Of a stretch of 28,533 bases of DNA, positions 15,269-22,832 are shown in pieces (positions within the stretch are counted from its first letter, which is position 1; each line of letters opens with the position of its first letter). A program made the position numbers and the translations under genes. The stretch is from an uncultured Anaerolineaceae bacterium (GTDB taxonomy: Bacteria; Chloroflexota; Anaerolineae; Promineifilales; Promineifilaceae): contig CALBTC010000446.1 of NCBI GenBank assembly GCA_937967805.1, positions 1 through 28,533 of the forward strand. The letters are read 5' to 3'. The notes beneath the pieces are model-generated. The model was not told the origin of the DNA. It searched no databases and saw only the letters and a program-made list of their open reading frames with translations.

Positions 15269-17059
15269 CTACGCCACCACCCCATGCCCAGCAATCCCGC
15301 TAAAGTTGGTCGGCTCGTCCAAATTCAGCCCTTTTTCCTGCGCCGCCCGCACAATCGCCTCACCCAGCGGATGCTCCGAACCCCGCTCGGCGCTGGCCGC
15401 CAATTGCAACCAGTAATCGGTAGAGCGGTCATCGGTCATCGGTAATCCGTTTGCGGTAACCGGTTCACCGATTACTGATAACTGATTACTGATTACCACG
15501 TCAGTGACGGCCGGTTCGCCGCGGGTGATGGTGCCGGTTTTGTCCAAAACGATGGCGTTGAGCTTTTGCACCTGCTCCAGCGCGGTACTGCTTTTGAAGA
15601 GGATGCCCTTTTCTGCCCCCTTGCCCATGCCCACCATGATGGAAGTGGGCGTCGCCAACCCCATCGCACAGGGGCAGGCAATGACGAGAACGGCCGTTAA
15701 CCGGATCAGCGCCGGTACAAAACCGGCATCACTAAACAGCCAGATGATGAAGGTCAACCCCGCAACAACAATGACAAACGGCACAAAGTAAGCCGCCACC
15801 CGGTCCACCACGCGCTGGATGGGCGCTTTGCTGCCCTGCGCCTGCTCTACCAGCTTGATGATTTGCGCCAGGGCCGTTTCCTTGCCCACTTTGGTGGCTT
15901 CAAACTTGAGCAAACCCTGCTTGTTGATGGTGGCCCCAATCAGTTCATCGCCAGGCTCTTTGCCCACCGGCAGCGATTCCCCGGTTAGCATGGATTCATC
16001 GACGGCGGAACGGCCGTCTACCACCACGCCATCCACCGGAATCTTTTCACCTGGCCGCACAATGACGACATCCCCCTTCACCACTTCAGCAATGGGAATA
16101 TCCAGCTCCTGACCACCGCGCACCACGCGGGCTGTTTTGGCCTGAAGGCCCATCAGCTGCTTAATTGCTTCGCTGGTGCGCCCTTTGGCCCGCGCTTCCA
16201 GCAGCTTGCCCAGCACAATCAGCGTAATGATGACGGCCGAGGTCTCAAAATAAACGTGATCGCCCAGCGCGGTACTGTTCCAAAACGTCTGGGCCAGCAA
16301 AACGGCGATGCTGTAGAAATAGGCGACGGATGAGCCCATAGCCACCAGCACGTCCATGTTGGCGCTGCCGTTGCGCAGGCTTTTGTAAGCGCCGACGTAA
16401 TAATCCCAGCCGACGTAAAACTGTACCGGCGTGGCCAGCGCCAAAAAGAGCCAGTTGACCCAGGTGGCGTGGGCCCAATGCCCTACCAGGGCAAAATCAC
16501 GGCTCATGCTGAACAGGAAGAGGGGCAGCGAAAAAATGATGCCCACAATGAGGCGCGTTTTCTGGTGCTGAATTTCGGCTTCGCGGGCGGCGGCTTCAGC
16601 ATCTTCCAGTTCTTCATCGCTGTCGGATTCCACCACGTCGTAGCCGGCACGGCGCACGGCGGCGACCATATCGGCGCGGCTGACGGCGCCGGGGGCGTAG
16701 GAAACGGCCGCTTTCTCATTGGCATAATTCACCGTAGCCGACAACACACCATCCACTTTGTTCAGGGCGCGCTCGATGTTGGCGGCGCAGTTGGCGCAGG
16801 TCATTCCCAGCAGCGGCAGTTCGAGATTGGCCGTGGGAATTTCGTAGCCGGCTCGTTTGACTTTTTCGATAACGGCCGTTGTCACTTCCTGCCCTTTCAC
16901 CACGGCCGGATCGTAGCTAAACGTCACTTTTTCATTGGCAAAATTAACCGTGGCCCCGGTGACTCCTTCCACCTTTTTAGAATTTCGTTCTACGGCTGCC
17001 ACGCAGTTGGCACAGGTCATGCCCAACACAGGCAGCGTCACTTGTTTCTCTTCGGACAT
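15269..17059 (-). CDS. copA: CopA copper-exporting P-type ATPase, N-terminal part
   Basis: 596 codons ending at an in-frame TAG. Two heavy-metal-associated domains start the protein (GMTCANC with C16/C19, and C88/C91), then an acidic linker ([12 protein letters not shown]), membrane helices, actuator region [18 protein letters not shown] at about 348-365, the membrane metal site CPC at 462-464 ([13 protein letters not shown]), phosphorylation motif DKTGT at 506-510 and SEHP at 561-564. These identify a P1B-1 ATPase that exports Cu(I) using ATP. Residues about 523-549 ([16 protein letters not shown] and following) are extra relative to the family and come from a palindromic DNA repeat. ATG 17059 has GGAAGG five bases upstream. 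The stop falls in the nucleotide-binding domain, so this part alone cannot work. Confidence 0.92.
   Translation of the reverse strand: MSEEKQVTLPVLGMTCANCVAAVERNSKKVEGVTGATVNFANEKVTFSYDPAVVKGQEVTTAVIEKVKRAGYEIPTANLELPLLGMTCANCAANIERALNKVDGVLSATVNYANEKAAVSYAPGAVSRADMVAAVRRAGYDVVESDSDEELEDAEAAAREAEIQHQKTRLIVGIIFSLPLFLFSMSRDFALVGHWAHATWVNWLFLALATPVQFYVGWDYYVGAYKSLRNGSANMDVLVAMGSSVAYFYSIAVLLAQTFWNSTALGDHVYFETSAVIITLIVLGKLLEARAKGRTSEAIKQLMGLQAKTARVVRGGQELDIPIAEVVKGDVVIVRPGEKIPVDGVVVDGRSAVDESMLTGESLPVGKEPGDELIGATINKQGLLKFEATKVGKETALAQIIKLVEQAQGSKAPIQRVVDRVAAYFVPFVIVVAGLTFIIWLFSDAGFVPALIRLTAVLVIACPCAMGLATPTSIMVGMGKGAEKGILFKSSTALEQVQKLNAIVLDKTGTITRGEPAVTDVVISNQLSVIGEPVTANGLPMTDDRSTDYWLQLAASAERGSEHPLGEAIVRAAQEKGLNLDEPTNFSGIAGHGVVA
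15427..15497. repeat. Palindromic repeat inside copA (TAATCAGT/ATCGGT type)
   Basis: A 70-base run of degenerate ATCGGT/ACTGAT units arranged as an inverted repeat: GGTCATCGGTAATC on one side, then GATTACTGATAACTGATTAC on the other. It keeps the copA frame open and adds about 20-27 residues between the DKTGT motif and the SEHP motif, a loop of the nucleotide-binding domain. The same unit type fills the gap at 27796-27864. Confidence 0.7.
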
Positions 17060-17079
17060 CGTGTCCTTCCTCAAAAAGA

Positions 17080-17154
17080 TTTAGCCACAGAGGAAAAAGA
17101 GAGGTAAGAAGTGTCGCTCATTCTCTTCCACTCTCTGTGAGCTCTGTGGCTAAA
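17080..17154. repeat. Inverted repeat of the CACAGAG type
   Basis: Perfect 13-bp arms TTTAGCCACAGAG (17080-17092) and CTCTGTGGCTAAA (17142-17154) enclose 49 bases that carry further imperfect pairing between purine-rich GAAAAAGAGAGG and pyrimidine-rich TTCCACTCTCT. It lies between copZ and copA, which appear to be co-transcribed, so it would form a stem in the message. Related CACAGAG-bearing sequence occurs at 34-60 and 22833-22894. Confidence 0.7.
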
Positions 17155-17194
17155 ATAAAATCAAAAATGGGTACTTTGCCAGTCCCCGAACTCT

Positions 17195-17416
17195 CTAACT
17201 AATTTGGATGAGCCCTTCGGGTGGATAGTTGATCTCTTGCAAATGCGCCTGGATTTTTTCCCAGGATGCGGGTTCGCTCCATTCCACCGTCACTTGTTTG
17301 CTTTCTTGCTCAGCTTTTACGCTCTGCACACCGGCCAGATCGCCCAGTTCCATTTCAATGGTGTGGGTGCAGTGGCCGCAGCTAATATTTGGTACTGTAA
17401 ATGTTTTGGTTGTCAT
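17195..17416 (-). CDS. copZ: CopZ-like copper chaperone
   Basis: A 73-residue single heavy-metal-associated domain. The Cu(I) site is C13 and C16 in NISCGHCTHTIEMEL, and the rest keeps the ferredoxin-like beta-alpha-beta-beta-alpha-beta pattern (VQSVKAEQESKQVTVEW, then a helix). Such proteins carry Cu(I) in the cytoplasm to CopA or CsoR. Length is normal. GAGGAG precedes ATG 17416 by eight bases. It lies between csoR (86-base gap) and copA (135-base gap, filled by the CACAGAG-type repeat), in the usual csoR-copZ-copA order. Confidence 0.92.
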   Translation of the reverse strand: MTTKTFTVPNISCGHCTHTIEMELGDLAGVQSVKAEQESKQVTVEWSEPASWEKIQAHLQEINYPPEGLIQIS

Positions 17417-17502
17417 GAATCTCTCCTCAAAAAAATATGGTTAGTGGTTAGTTGCCAGCGGCTGGTGTTGGACACGAAATCCTAACAACCAGGGACTGCT
17501 CA

Positions 17503-17781
17503 CTATAGCTTGTTGGACATGGTAAACACGCTGGTAATCTCCTGCAAAACGCGCTCCCGTTCATCCGGCTCATCGTCACGGATTGCTGTGGTTACGCAGG
17601 TGTGCAAATGATTGTCCAGAATGAGAGAAGTAACCTTATTCAAGGCTGCCTGAACCGCCTGTACCTGCTTGATGACGTCGATACAGTACGTATCGTCCTC
17701 CACCATGCGTTCAATCCCTTTAATGTGGCCGGCAGCGCTGGCCAATCTTTGTTTCACACTCTTTTTGGTCACATCATCCAT
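17503..17781 (-). CDS. csoR: CsoR copper-sensing repressor
   Basis: A 92-residue all-helical protein of the CsoR/RcnR family. C33, H58 and C62 (YCID, then NHLHTC) keep the exact spacing of the Cu(I) ligands of Mycobacterium tuberculosis CsoR (36, 61, 65), so it is a copper sensor and not a nickel or formaldehyde sensor. VKQRLASAAGHIKGIERMVE is the conserved DNA-binding first helix. Without copper it binds DNA; with copper it releases it. First gene of the export unit, with an AAGGTG site seven to eight bases before ATG 17781 and a G/C-rich palindromic operator just upstream, so self-regulation is expected. Confidence 0.95.
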   Translation of the reverse strand: MDDVTKKSVKQRLASAAGHIKGIERMVEDDTYCIDVIKQVQAVQAALNKVTSLILDNHLHTCVTTAIRDDEPDERERVLQEITSVFTMSNKL

Positions 17782-17796
17782 ATCATTACACCTTTT

Positions 17797-17825
17797 CCCC
17801 CTACCCCCTGGGTGGGGGGGGGTCT
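17797..17825. promoter_or_regulatory. CsoR-type operator
   Basis: The segment TACCCCCTGGGTGGGGG plus flanking G/C runs is a pseudo-palindrome of C-tract and G-tract around a short centre, the form of known CsoR operators. It overlaps or directly follows the predicted start point of csoR transcription and ends 15 bases before the csoR ATG, an ideal place for repression. Confidence 0.7.
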
Positions 17826-17834
17826 ATAGGCAAG

Positions 17835-17862
17835 AATATATACGATTTCTGCAAAAAGTCAA
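17835..17862 (-). promoter_or_regulatory. Promoter of the csoR-copZ-copA unit
   Basis: On the minus strand, TTGACT (17862-17857), 16-base spacer, TATATT (17840-17835). Both boxes match consensus at five of six positions. The start point would fall near 17828, at the edge of the CsoR-like operator. Confidence 0.7.
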
Positions 17863-17878
17863 GATAGCAAACTGATCA

Positions 17879-17906
17879 TTGACAATTATGCAACAGTCGA
17901 TAGAAT
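17879..17906 (+). promoter_or_regulatory. Promoter of the tandem-HTH TetR gene, leaderless type
   Basis: TTGACA (17879-17884, full consensus), 16-base spacer, TAGAAT (17901-17906). Only seven bases separate the -10 box from ATG 17914, so transcription should begin at or next to the A of the start codon. No ribosome-binding site exists, in agreement with a leaderless message. Confidence 0.75.
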
Positions 17907-17913
17907 ATCTATC
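17899..17913. promoter_or_regulatory. Candidate TetR self-operator
   Basis: GATAG and CTATC are separated by AATAT, a perfect 5-5-5 inverted repeat that covers the -10 box and ends at the base before the start codon. A protein bound here would block the promoter, the usual plan for TetR-family self-repression. The binding protein is not shown. Confidence 0.5.
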
Positions 17914-18684
17914 ATGACGTCTCAAAACGGTTCGGAAACAGAAAGGGAGATATTGCAGGCGGCGCAAAGTTTGGCTAAGGAAACGGCCGTATCCTTCACC
18001 ATGGACCAGCTTGCCGCAAAAGCTGGCCTCTCCCGCGCCACCATTTACCGTCACATCGGCGGCAAAGAAGCAATTCTTAAACGTCTGGCAGATGAGCACG
18101 GCCTGGATGACCTGCATCAACCAGACGTGCCCAGCCGCATTTTGCAGGCCGCCCGAACGCTATTTGGCGAACAAGGGTTGATGGCCCCCACCATGGAACA
18201 AATCGCCGCCGAAGCCGAGGTGGGCGTAGCCTCCGTCTACCGCCACTTTGGCGACAAAACCGGCCTGCTGCGCCGCTTCATGCAGGCGTATCATCCGCAC
18301 CTGCCTACTGAACCGGACGAGATCAGCGGCGATCTGGCCACAGACCTGGCCCAGCTAGTAGAAACGATGATTCGGTTCATTCTCGAAAATCAAGACATGG
18401 TGCGGCTTAGCTTCAGCAATGCCCGGGAATGGCGCGATCAACTGATGGATTTACGGCCGTTTCAAGAGCGCAGCCTCAACCGGGTCGCCAGCTTCCTGCA
18501 AAGCCAAATGGCCGCAGGCCGGCTTCGCCCCATCGATTCACAGCAAGCCGCCACTGCCCTACTGGGGATGATTTTGTCGTTTAGCCTGATCATGCCCACC
18601 TATTATAAGTTGCCGGATCCGGAGCCGCAGGAAACGGCCGTTTTCATCACCAACCTGTTTCTAAACGGCCTCAAACAACCATAG
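17914..18684 (+). CDS. TetR/AcrR-type regulator with two tandem HTH domains
   Basis: A 256-residue cytoplasmic regulator. Two TetR_N DNA-binding domains stand in a row: the first with FTMDQLAAKAGLSRATIYRH at about 28-47 followed by KEAIL, the second with PTMEQIAAEAEVGVASVYRH at about 92-111 followed by KTGLL. Each is preceded by a helix of the type ILQAAQSL or ILQAARTL. The repeat distance is 64 residues. A single ligand-binding helical domain occupies about 140-256. Normal TetR proteins are about 200 residues with one such domain, so this is an internal duplication. The gene is leaderless in appearance and precedes the Rph-like gene by 53 bases, the most likely target. Ligand unknown. Confidence 0.9.
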   Translation: MTSQNGSETEREILQAAQSLAKETAVSFTMDQLAAKAGLSRATIYRHIGGKEAILKRLADEHGLDDLHQPDVPSRILQAARTLFGEQGLMAPTMEQIAAEAEVGVASVYRHFGDKTGLLRRFMQAYHPHLPTEPDEISGDLATDLAQLVETMIRFILENQDMVRLSFSNAREWRDQLMDLRPFQERSLNRVASFLQSQMAAGRLRPIDSQQAATALLGMILSFSLIMPTYYKLPDPEPQETAVFITNLFLNGLKQP

Positions 18685-18737
18685 AGCGAAAGGTGACAGG
18701 CGCCTCCCGCGCTGGCCTGCCACCTCAGGAAAACAAA

Positions 18738-21440
18738 ATGAAAAATGCACAATATATCCTCCCCTTTGCCCAAATTGGAGCTGCTGATCTGCCGCTGGTG
18801 GGTGGCAAAGGGGCCAACCTGGGCGAAATGAGCCGCGCCGGTTTTCCCGTGCCGCCCGGCTTTTGCGTGACCACCCGCGCCTTTCGCGACTTCATCGGCA
18901 GTTGCCCCCAAATGCAAACATTTTACGCCGCTCTGGACGAAATTCCGGGGGAAGATTTAGTGGCTACACGCAAAATTGGTAAGCAGATTCGGCAGACGCT
19001 GCACGAAACGGCCATCCCGGAAGCGATTGCGACGGCCGTTTGCCACGCCTGGCACAATCTCGATCCCAACGCCGCTTACGCCGTGCGCTCCAGCGCCACC
19101 GCCGAAGATTTGCCCGACGCCTCCTTTGCCGGGCAGCAGGACACCTACGTGAACGTGCGCGGTGAAAAAGAGATTCTCGACGCCATGCGCCGCTGCTGGG
19201 CCTCCCTCTTCACCGACCGGGCCATTTTGTACCGGCAGCGCAACGAGTTTGCCCATGAGGATGTAGCCCTTTCTGTAGTGGTACAGCAAATGGTCTTGCC
19301 CGAGATTTCCGGTATTTTGTTCACTGCCGATCCCGTCAGCCAAAACCGGCACATCAGCTCAATTGACGCCAGCTACGGGCTGGGCGAAGCGCTGGTCGCC
19401 GGACTGGTCTCCGCCGATCTGTACCGCGTGGATACACGAAGCAATAAGCTAATTGAGATCAAAATTGGCGAGAAGAATTTGGCGGTACGGCCGTCACCCG
19501 ACGGCGGCACCAGACAAGAAACGCTCAGCAAGGAACAACAAAATGCCCAGGTACTCACGGAAGCCCAGGCGGTAGAGTTAGCCCAGATTGGCCAGCAGAT
19601 TGAAGCCCATTACAACCAGCCGCAAGACATCGAGTGGGCCATCGCCGACGGGCAAATTTACCTGCTGCAAACGCGCCCCATCACCACCCTGTTCCCCCTG
19701 CCTGCGCCGCGCCCCGACGACGACGCCCTGCATATTTACATCAGTTTAAGCCACGCCCAGGTGATGCTCGATCCCATCAAACGCATGGGGATCGATGTGT
19801 GGCGGCTCATGTTTCCCACGCTGAAACCAGTCGGACCCACCAGCCGCTCGCAAAGCGTGATGAGTGCGGGCGGCCGCATGTACATGGATGTGACGCACCT
19901 GCTTAATTTGCGGCTGGGGCGCAAAGTCATTCCCCTCTTTTTGTCCATCGCCGATGAGCTGATTGCCGCCAGCCTTAAGGAGGCACTCACCCGCCCGGAA
20001 TTTAAGCAGCGGCTCCCGCATTTAGAGCCACAGCCAGGCTTGCGCGACATATTTTCTTACCTGGGACCCATCATTAAAACGGTGCTCCCTTTCTTGTTTC
20101 GGCGCAATCCGGCCACCACGCTGGCCAAACTCACGGCCGAAATCGACCAGGACATCACGGCTACCTGCCAGCGCATCCTGGACCAACCGGCCGGTGCAGA
20201 TCGCCTGCGCCAGATCGAACTGGAAGTAGGTCAAATATTTGCTCATCTCATCCCCGATTTTCCGGCACTGGTGGCCAGCGGCATTGCTGCCCAGGGTTTG
20301 CTGGCCAAAATAATGGGCCATCGTGCCAACCCGGAGGATTTAACGGCCGTTGCTCGCGGCCTCTCCGGCAATGTGACCACCGAGATGGACCTGGCCGTTG
20401 GCGATCTGGCCGATTTGGTGCGCCAGTCGCCGGAGATGGTGGCCCATTTCCGGCAAAATCCGCCGGCAGAAGCCCTGGCCAACGCCCACGAAGTTCCCGG
20501 CAGCGCGCCGTTTCTGGCCGGCTGGAACCAATTTTTGGACCGCTATGGTATGCGCGGCCCGTCGGAAATAGATATTTCGCGCCCGCGCTGGCGCGAAGAT
20601 CCCACGTCGCTGCTGCAATTTGTCATCGGCAACCTGGTACACAAGGAGCCGGGCAGCCATCGCCGACACCATGCACAAATGGCTGCCGCCGGGGAGGCGG
20701 CCGGCCAACGTCTCCTTGAGGCGGCCGGTCAGGGCGTGCTGGGTTACGTGCGCCGCCCGCTGGTGCGCCGCCTGGTGAAGGCTGTGCGCCACTACACGCC
20801 GGGACGAGAACATCCCAAATTTTTCATTATCAAGATGCTGGGGATGGTCAAAGAGGTGTTGGTAGAACAGGCTGAGATGTTGGTAGCAGACGGCCGTATC
20901 GACCAAATCGACGATATCTGGCACCTGGATTTAAGCGAGCTGAGCGATTTTGTGGATGATCCCTCGCAAGTCATACGGCCGCTCATCACCCAGCGCCGTG
21001 CCGAATTTAGCCGCTTTCATAAGCTCACCCCTCCCCGCGTCACCACCAGCGACGGCGAGGTAATCAACGTGCTGCCCAGCCGCGACGGGCTGCCTGACGG
21101 CGCACTGGTGGGCAGCGCCGCCTCCAGCGGCACCATTGAAGGCATTGCCAAAGTAGTTTTAGACCCTAACAAAGATGTGTTAGCCAAAGGAGAAATTCTC
21201 ATCGCCCCATTTACGGATCCGGGCTGGACGCCGCTGTTTATCAATGCTGGTGCCCTGGTGATGGAAGTGGGCGGTCTGATGACGCACGGCTCGGTAGTGG
21301 CCCGCGAGTACGGTATTCCCGCTGTGGTTGGCGTGGTCGGAGCCACACGGCAGATCAAAACCGGCCAGCACATCCGCGTGCATGGCGACGCGGGATTTGT
21401 GGAAATTCTGGATAGTGATGGGGAGCAATTAGGCAATTGA
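18738..21440 (+). CDS. PEP-utilising enzyme, rifampicin phosphotransferase-like
   Basis: A 900-residue cytoplasmic enzyme. ATG 18738 is preceded by AGGAAA at eight bases and is followed by the family N-terminus (LPLVGGKGANLGEMSRAGFPVPPGF). Domains: ATP-binding PPDK_N type about 1-325 (AVRSSATAEDLPDASFAGQQDTY; SGILFTADPVS; DIEWAIADGQIYLLQTRPI), a variable helical middle about 330-790, and a swivelling phosphohistidine domain with catalytic H850 in GGLMTHGSVVAREYGIPAVVG. PEP synthase has a 'CHAAI' motif and a C-terminal Cys there; the THG form and the three-part plan are closer to rifampicin phosphotransferase (Rph). Substrate is uncertain: an antibiotic or another small molecule. Its last codons (GEQLGN) lie in a palindromic repeat. 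Confidence 0.85.
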   Translation: MKNAQYILPFAQIGAADLPLVGGKGANLGEMSRAGFPVPPGFCVTTRAFRDFIGSCPQMQTFYAALDEIPGEDLVATRKIGKQIRQTLHETAIPEAIATAVCHAWHNLDPNAAYAVRSSATAEDLPDASFAGQQDTYVNVRGEKEILDAMRRCWASLFTDRAILYRQRNEFAHEDVALSVVVQQMVLPEISGILFTADPVSQNRHISSIDASYGLGEALVAGLVSADLYRVDTRSNKLIEIKIGEKNLAVRPSPDGGTRQETLSKEQQNAQVLTEAQAVELAQIGQQIEAHYNQPQDIEWAIADGQIYLLQTRPITTLFPLPAPRPDDDALHIYISLSHAQVMLDPIKRMGIDVWRLMFPTLKPVGPTSRSQSVMSAGGRMYMDVTHLLNLRLGRKVIPLFLSIADELIAASLKEALTRPEFKQRLPHLEPQPGLRDIFSYLGPIIKTVLPFLFRRNPATTLAKLTAEIDQDITATCQRILDQPAGADRLRQIELEVGQIFAHLIPDFPALVASGIAAQGLLAKIMGHRANPEDLTAVARGLSGNVTTEMDLAVGDLADLVRQSPEMVAHFRQNPPAEALANAHEVPGSAPFLAGWNQFLDRYGMRGPSEIDISRPRWREDPTSLLQFVIGNLVHKEPGSHRRHHAQMAAAGEAAGQRLLEAAGQGVLGYVRRPLVRRLVKAVRHYTPGREHPKFFIIKMLGMVKEVLVEQAEMLVADGRIDQIDDIWHLDLSELSDFVDDPSQVIRPLITQRRAEFSRFHKLTPPRVTTSDGEVINVLPSRDGLPDGALVGSAASSGTIEGIAKVVLDPNKDVLAKGEILIAPFTDPGWTPLFINAGALVMEVGGLMTHGSVVAREYGIPAVVGVVGATRQIKTGQHIRVHGDAGFVEILDSDGEQLGN

Positions 21441-21476
21441 GTAATTAGCTAACGCTGGCCCAATTACTTAATTGCC
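21432..21476. repeat. AT-rich hairpin repeat overlapping a gene end
   Basis: GGCAATTGAGTAATT (21432-21446) pairs with AATTACTTAATTGCC (21462-21476) over 15 positions in + strand RNA, counting one G-U pair; a further partial CAATTA copy follows. The stop codon of the Rph-like gene lies in the left arm. There is no U-tract, so it is a stable 3'-end stem and not a classical terminator. Confidence 0.65.
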
Positions 21477-21486
21477 CAATTACCCA

Positions 21487-22233
21487 TTATGACCAGGCTG
21501 TATTCGGCCGTTCCTGCTTTTCGCCATCAACAAAAATGTCGACCTTTTCGTTGTAGAAGCTAAGCAAGTTTTTGATCTTGGGCGATTCGGGAATGGGATC
21601 GGGGTAACTCCAGACTAAATCTTTGTGGACAGTGTCGCCAACTTTGACAGACCAGTATGAGGCAATACCTTTGTAAGGGCAGCGCGTGTGGCTGTCACTT
21701 GGCCGCAAGAAATCGATGTTGACATCCTCCGGAGGCAAATAGTAGCGGGGGGGCAGATTGGTTTCAAAGAGGAGATACGGCCGTTCCGATTCCGCCACCG
21801 TTACCCCATCCACCTCAATCCGTACGTGGCGTGTGCTGGGCAAGGTATCTACTCGATGATACGGGTCGCGGGGATGGACAAACACTTCTTCCGCCTCCTC
21901 AAACCAATGGTCCATCTTTTGCCAGCGGAAAGCGATGGTCCCTTCAATGCCGCTTAACGCCTCTTCCGGCACTTCGCTGTAGCTCCAGGCGGCATTATCA
22001 GCCTGTTGGTCGCCCACCTGCACATGCCAGCTTTCTCGCCCTTCGCCGGCACGTCCAGTTTCGACCAAAAATTCCTGCCGCACGTCTTCCCGCGGGAAGT
22101 AATAATGCAGGCGCGGCCCGCCCCCTTCCCACACCAGCAGCGCATTGCGGCTGTCGGCCACAAACTCGCCAGCAAACTTGACGCGCACCCAGCGGGGCGT
22201 CGGTTCCCAATAATATCCGTTCTGCACTTTCAT
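21487..22233 (-). CDS. Tandem DUF427 protein
   Basis: A 248-residue cytoplasmic protein with two DUF427 domains. The first covers about 10-110 (RWVRVKFAGEFVADSRNALLVWE, then HYYFPREDVRQEFL and AAWSYSEVPEEALSG); the second about 128-225 (RHVRIEVDGVTVAESERPYLLFE, then RYYLPPEDVNIDFL, CPYKGIASYWSVKVG and LVWSYPDPIPE). Family signature elements V-A-D/E-S, Y-Y-x-P-x-E-D-V and T-x-C-P-Y-K-G are present, the last only in the second domain. The family has a small beta fold and no settled biochemical role. GGAGG lies seven to eight bases before ATG 22233. It is preceded on the same strand by mscL with a hairpin between. Confidence 0.88.
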   Translation of the reverse strand: MKVQNGYYWEPTPRWVRVKFAGEFVADSRNALLVWEGGGPRLHYYFPREDVRQEFLVETGRAGEGRESWHVQVGDQQADNAAWSYSEVPEEALSGIEGTIAFRWQKMDHWFEEAEEVFVHPRDPYHRVDTLPSTRHVRIEVDGVTVAESERPYLLFETNLPPRYYLPPEDVNIDFLRPSDSHTRCPYKGIASYWSVKVGDTVHKDLVWSYPDPIPESPKIKNLLSFYNEKVDIFVDGEKQERPNTAWS

Positions 22234-22303
22234 GGTTTACCTCCACTCTTTCAGATGCAGTCACAGGTGATTTCTTACGAATTATAACAGGGGGAAGAAA
22301 GCA

Positions 22304-22336
22304 AAACGGCCGCTTCCTTTGGGGAAGCGGCCGTTT
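22304..22336. terminator. Stem-loop between mscL and the DUF427 gene
   Basis: A perfect 14-bp stem AAACGGCCGCTTCC and complement with a 5-base loop, 37 bases after the mscL stop on the minus strand. The U-tract on that strand is poor (TGCTTTCTT), so termination may be partial. The stem contains a one-base variant of the ACGGCCGT palindrome. Confidence 0.65.
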
Positions 22337-22373
22337 GCCTATGGGGGTATTGACTGAAAACGAAAGGCTAAAA

Positions 22374-22748
22374 TTAGCTCTTCGCTTTTAACAAATCACG
22401 AATTTCGGCCAGCAGCTCCTCGGTGGATGGCCCCTTCGGAGCCGCCGGTTTTTCTTCCTCTTTCTTCTTCATATTGTTAGCCGTACGCACAATCATGAAA
22501 ATCACAAAAGCGATAATCAAGAAGTTGATGATGGCCTGGATAAAATTGCCGTAGGTGATGCTGGCATTCTCCACCTGAATGGCCAGGCTGGTAAAATCTA
22601 CACCCCCCATAATCACGCCAATCAAAGGCATGATGATGTCATTCACCAGAGAGGTGACAATTGCGCCAAAGGCCGCACCAATAATTACCGCTACGGCCAA
22701 ATCCAGCACGTTACCTTTGGCAATAAACGCTTTAAACTCCTGAATCAT
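22374..22748 (-). CDS. mscL: Large-conductance mechanosensitive channel MscL
   Basis: A 124-residue inner-membrane channel that opens under high membrane tension to release solutes during hypo-osmotic shock. The N-terminal amphipathic helix ([12 protein letters not shown]), the pore helix [31 protein letters not shown] (about 15-45), the periplasmic loop, the second helix (about 67-90, [15 protein letters not shown]) and the cytoplasmic C-terminal helix [12 protein letters not shown] all match the family. ATG 22748 fits the family start; the upstream in-frame TTG overlaps GGAGG, which serves as the ribosome-binding site at 11 bases. A charged [14 protein letters not shown] linker precedes the last helix. 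Confidence 0.96.
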   Translation of the reverse strand: MIQEFKAFIAKGNVLDLAVAVIIGAAFGAIVTSLVNDIIMPLIGVIMGGVDFTSLAIQVENASITYGNFIQAIINFLIIAFVIFMIVRTANNMKKKEEEKPAAPKGPSTEELLAEIRDLLKAKS

Positions 22749-22832
22749 TTTCTTAAATTCCTCCAAAATCTCATGTCAGTAAAACGTTTTCCACAGCTTA
22801 GAACCCGCTCAAGCTGAATCGGTCACAATTTT

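Noticed and set aside
15269..15271. TAG as pyrrolysine or programmed readthrough
   Set aside because: Nothing in CopA calls for such a residue, and no pyl gene is in view. A point change or base error is simpler.
14621..15445. A 274-codon + strand frame opposite copA
   Set aside because: His/Gly/Gln-rich translation with no domain, fully antisense to conserved P-type ATPase motifs.
17437..17515. Inverted repeat between copZ and csoR (GGTTAGTGGTTAGTTG and CTAACAACCAGG)
   Set aside because: The arms match only in short pieces. It may be a decayed member of the intergenic repeats but does not reach a level I would annotate.
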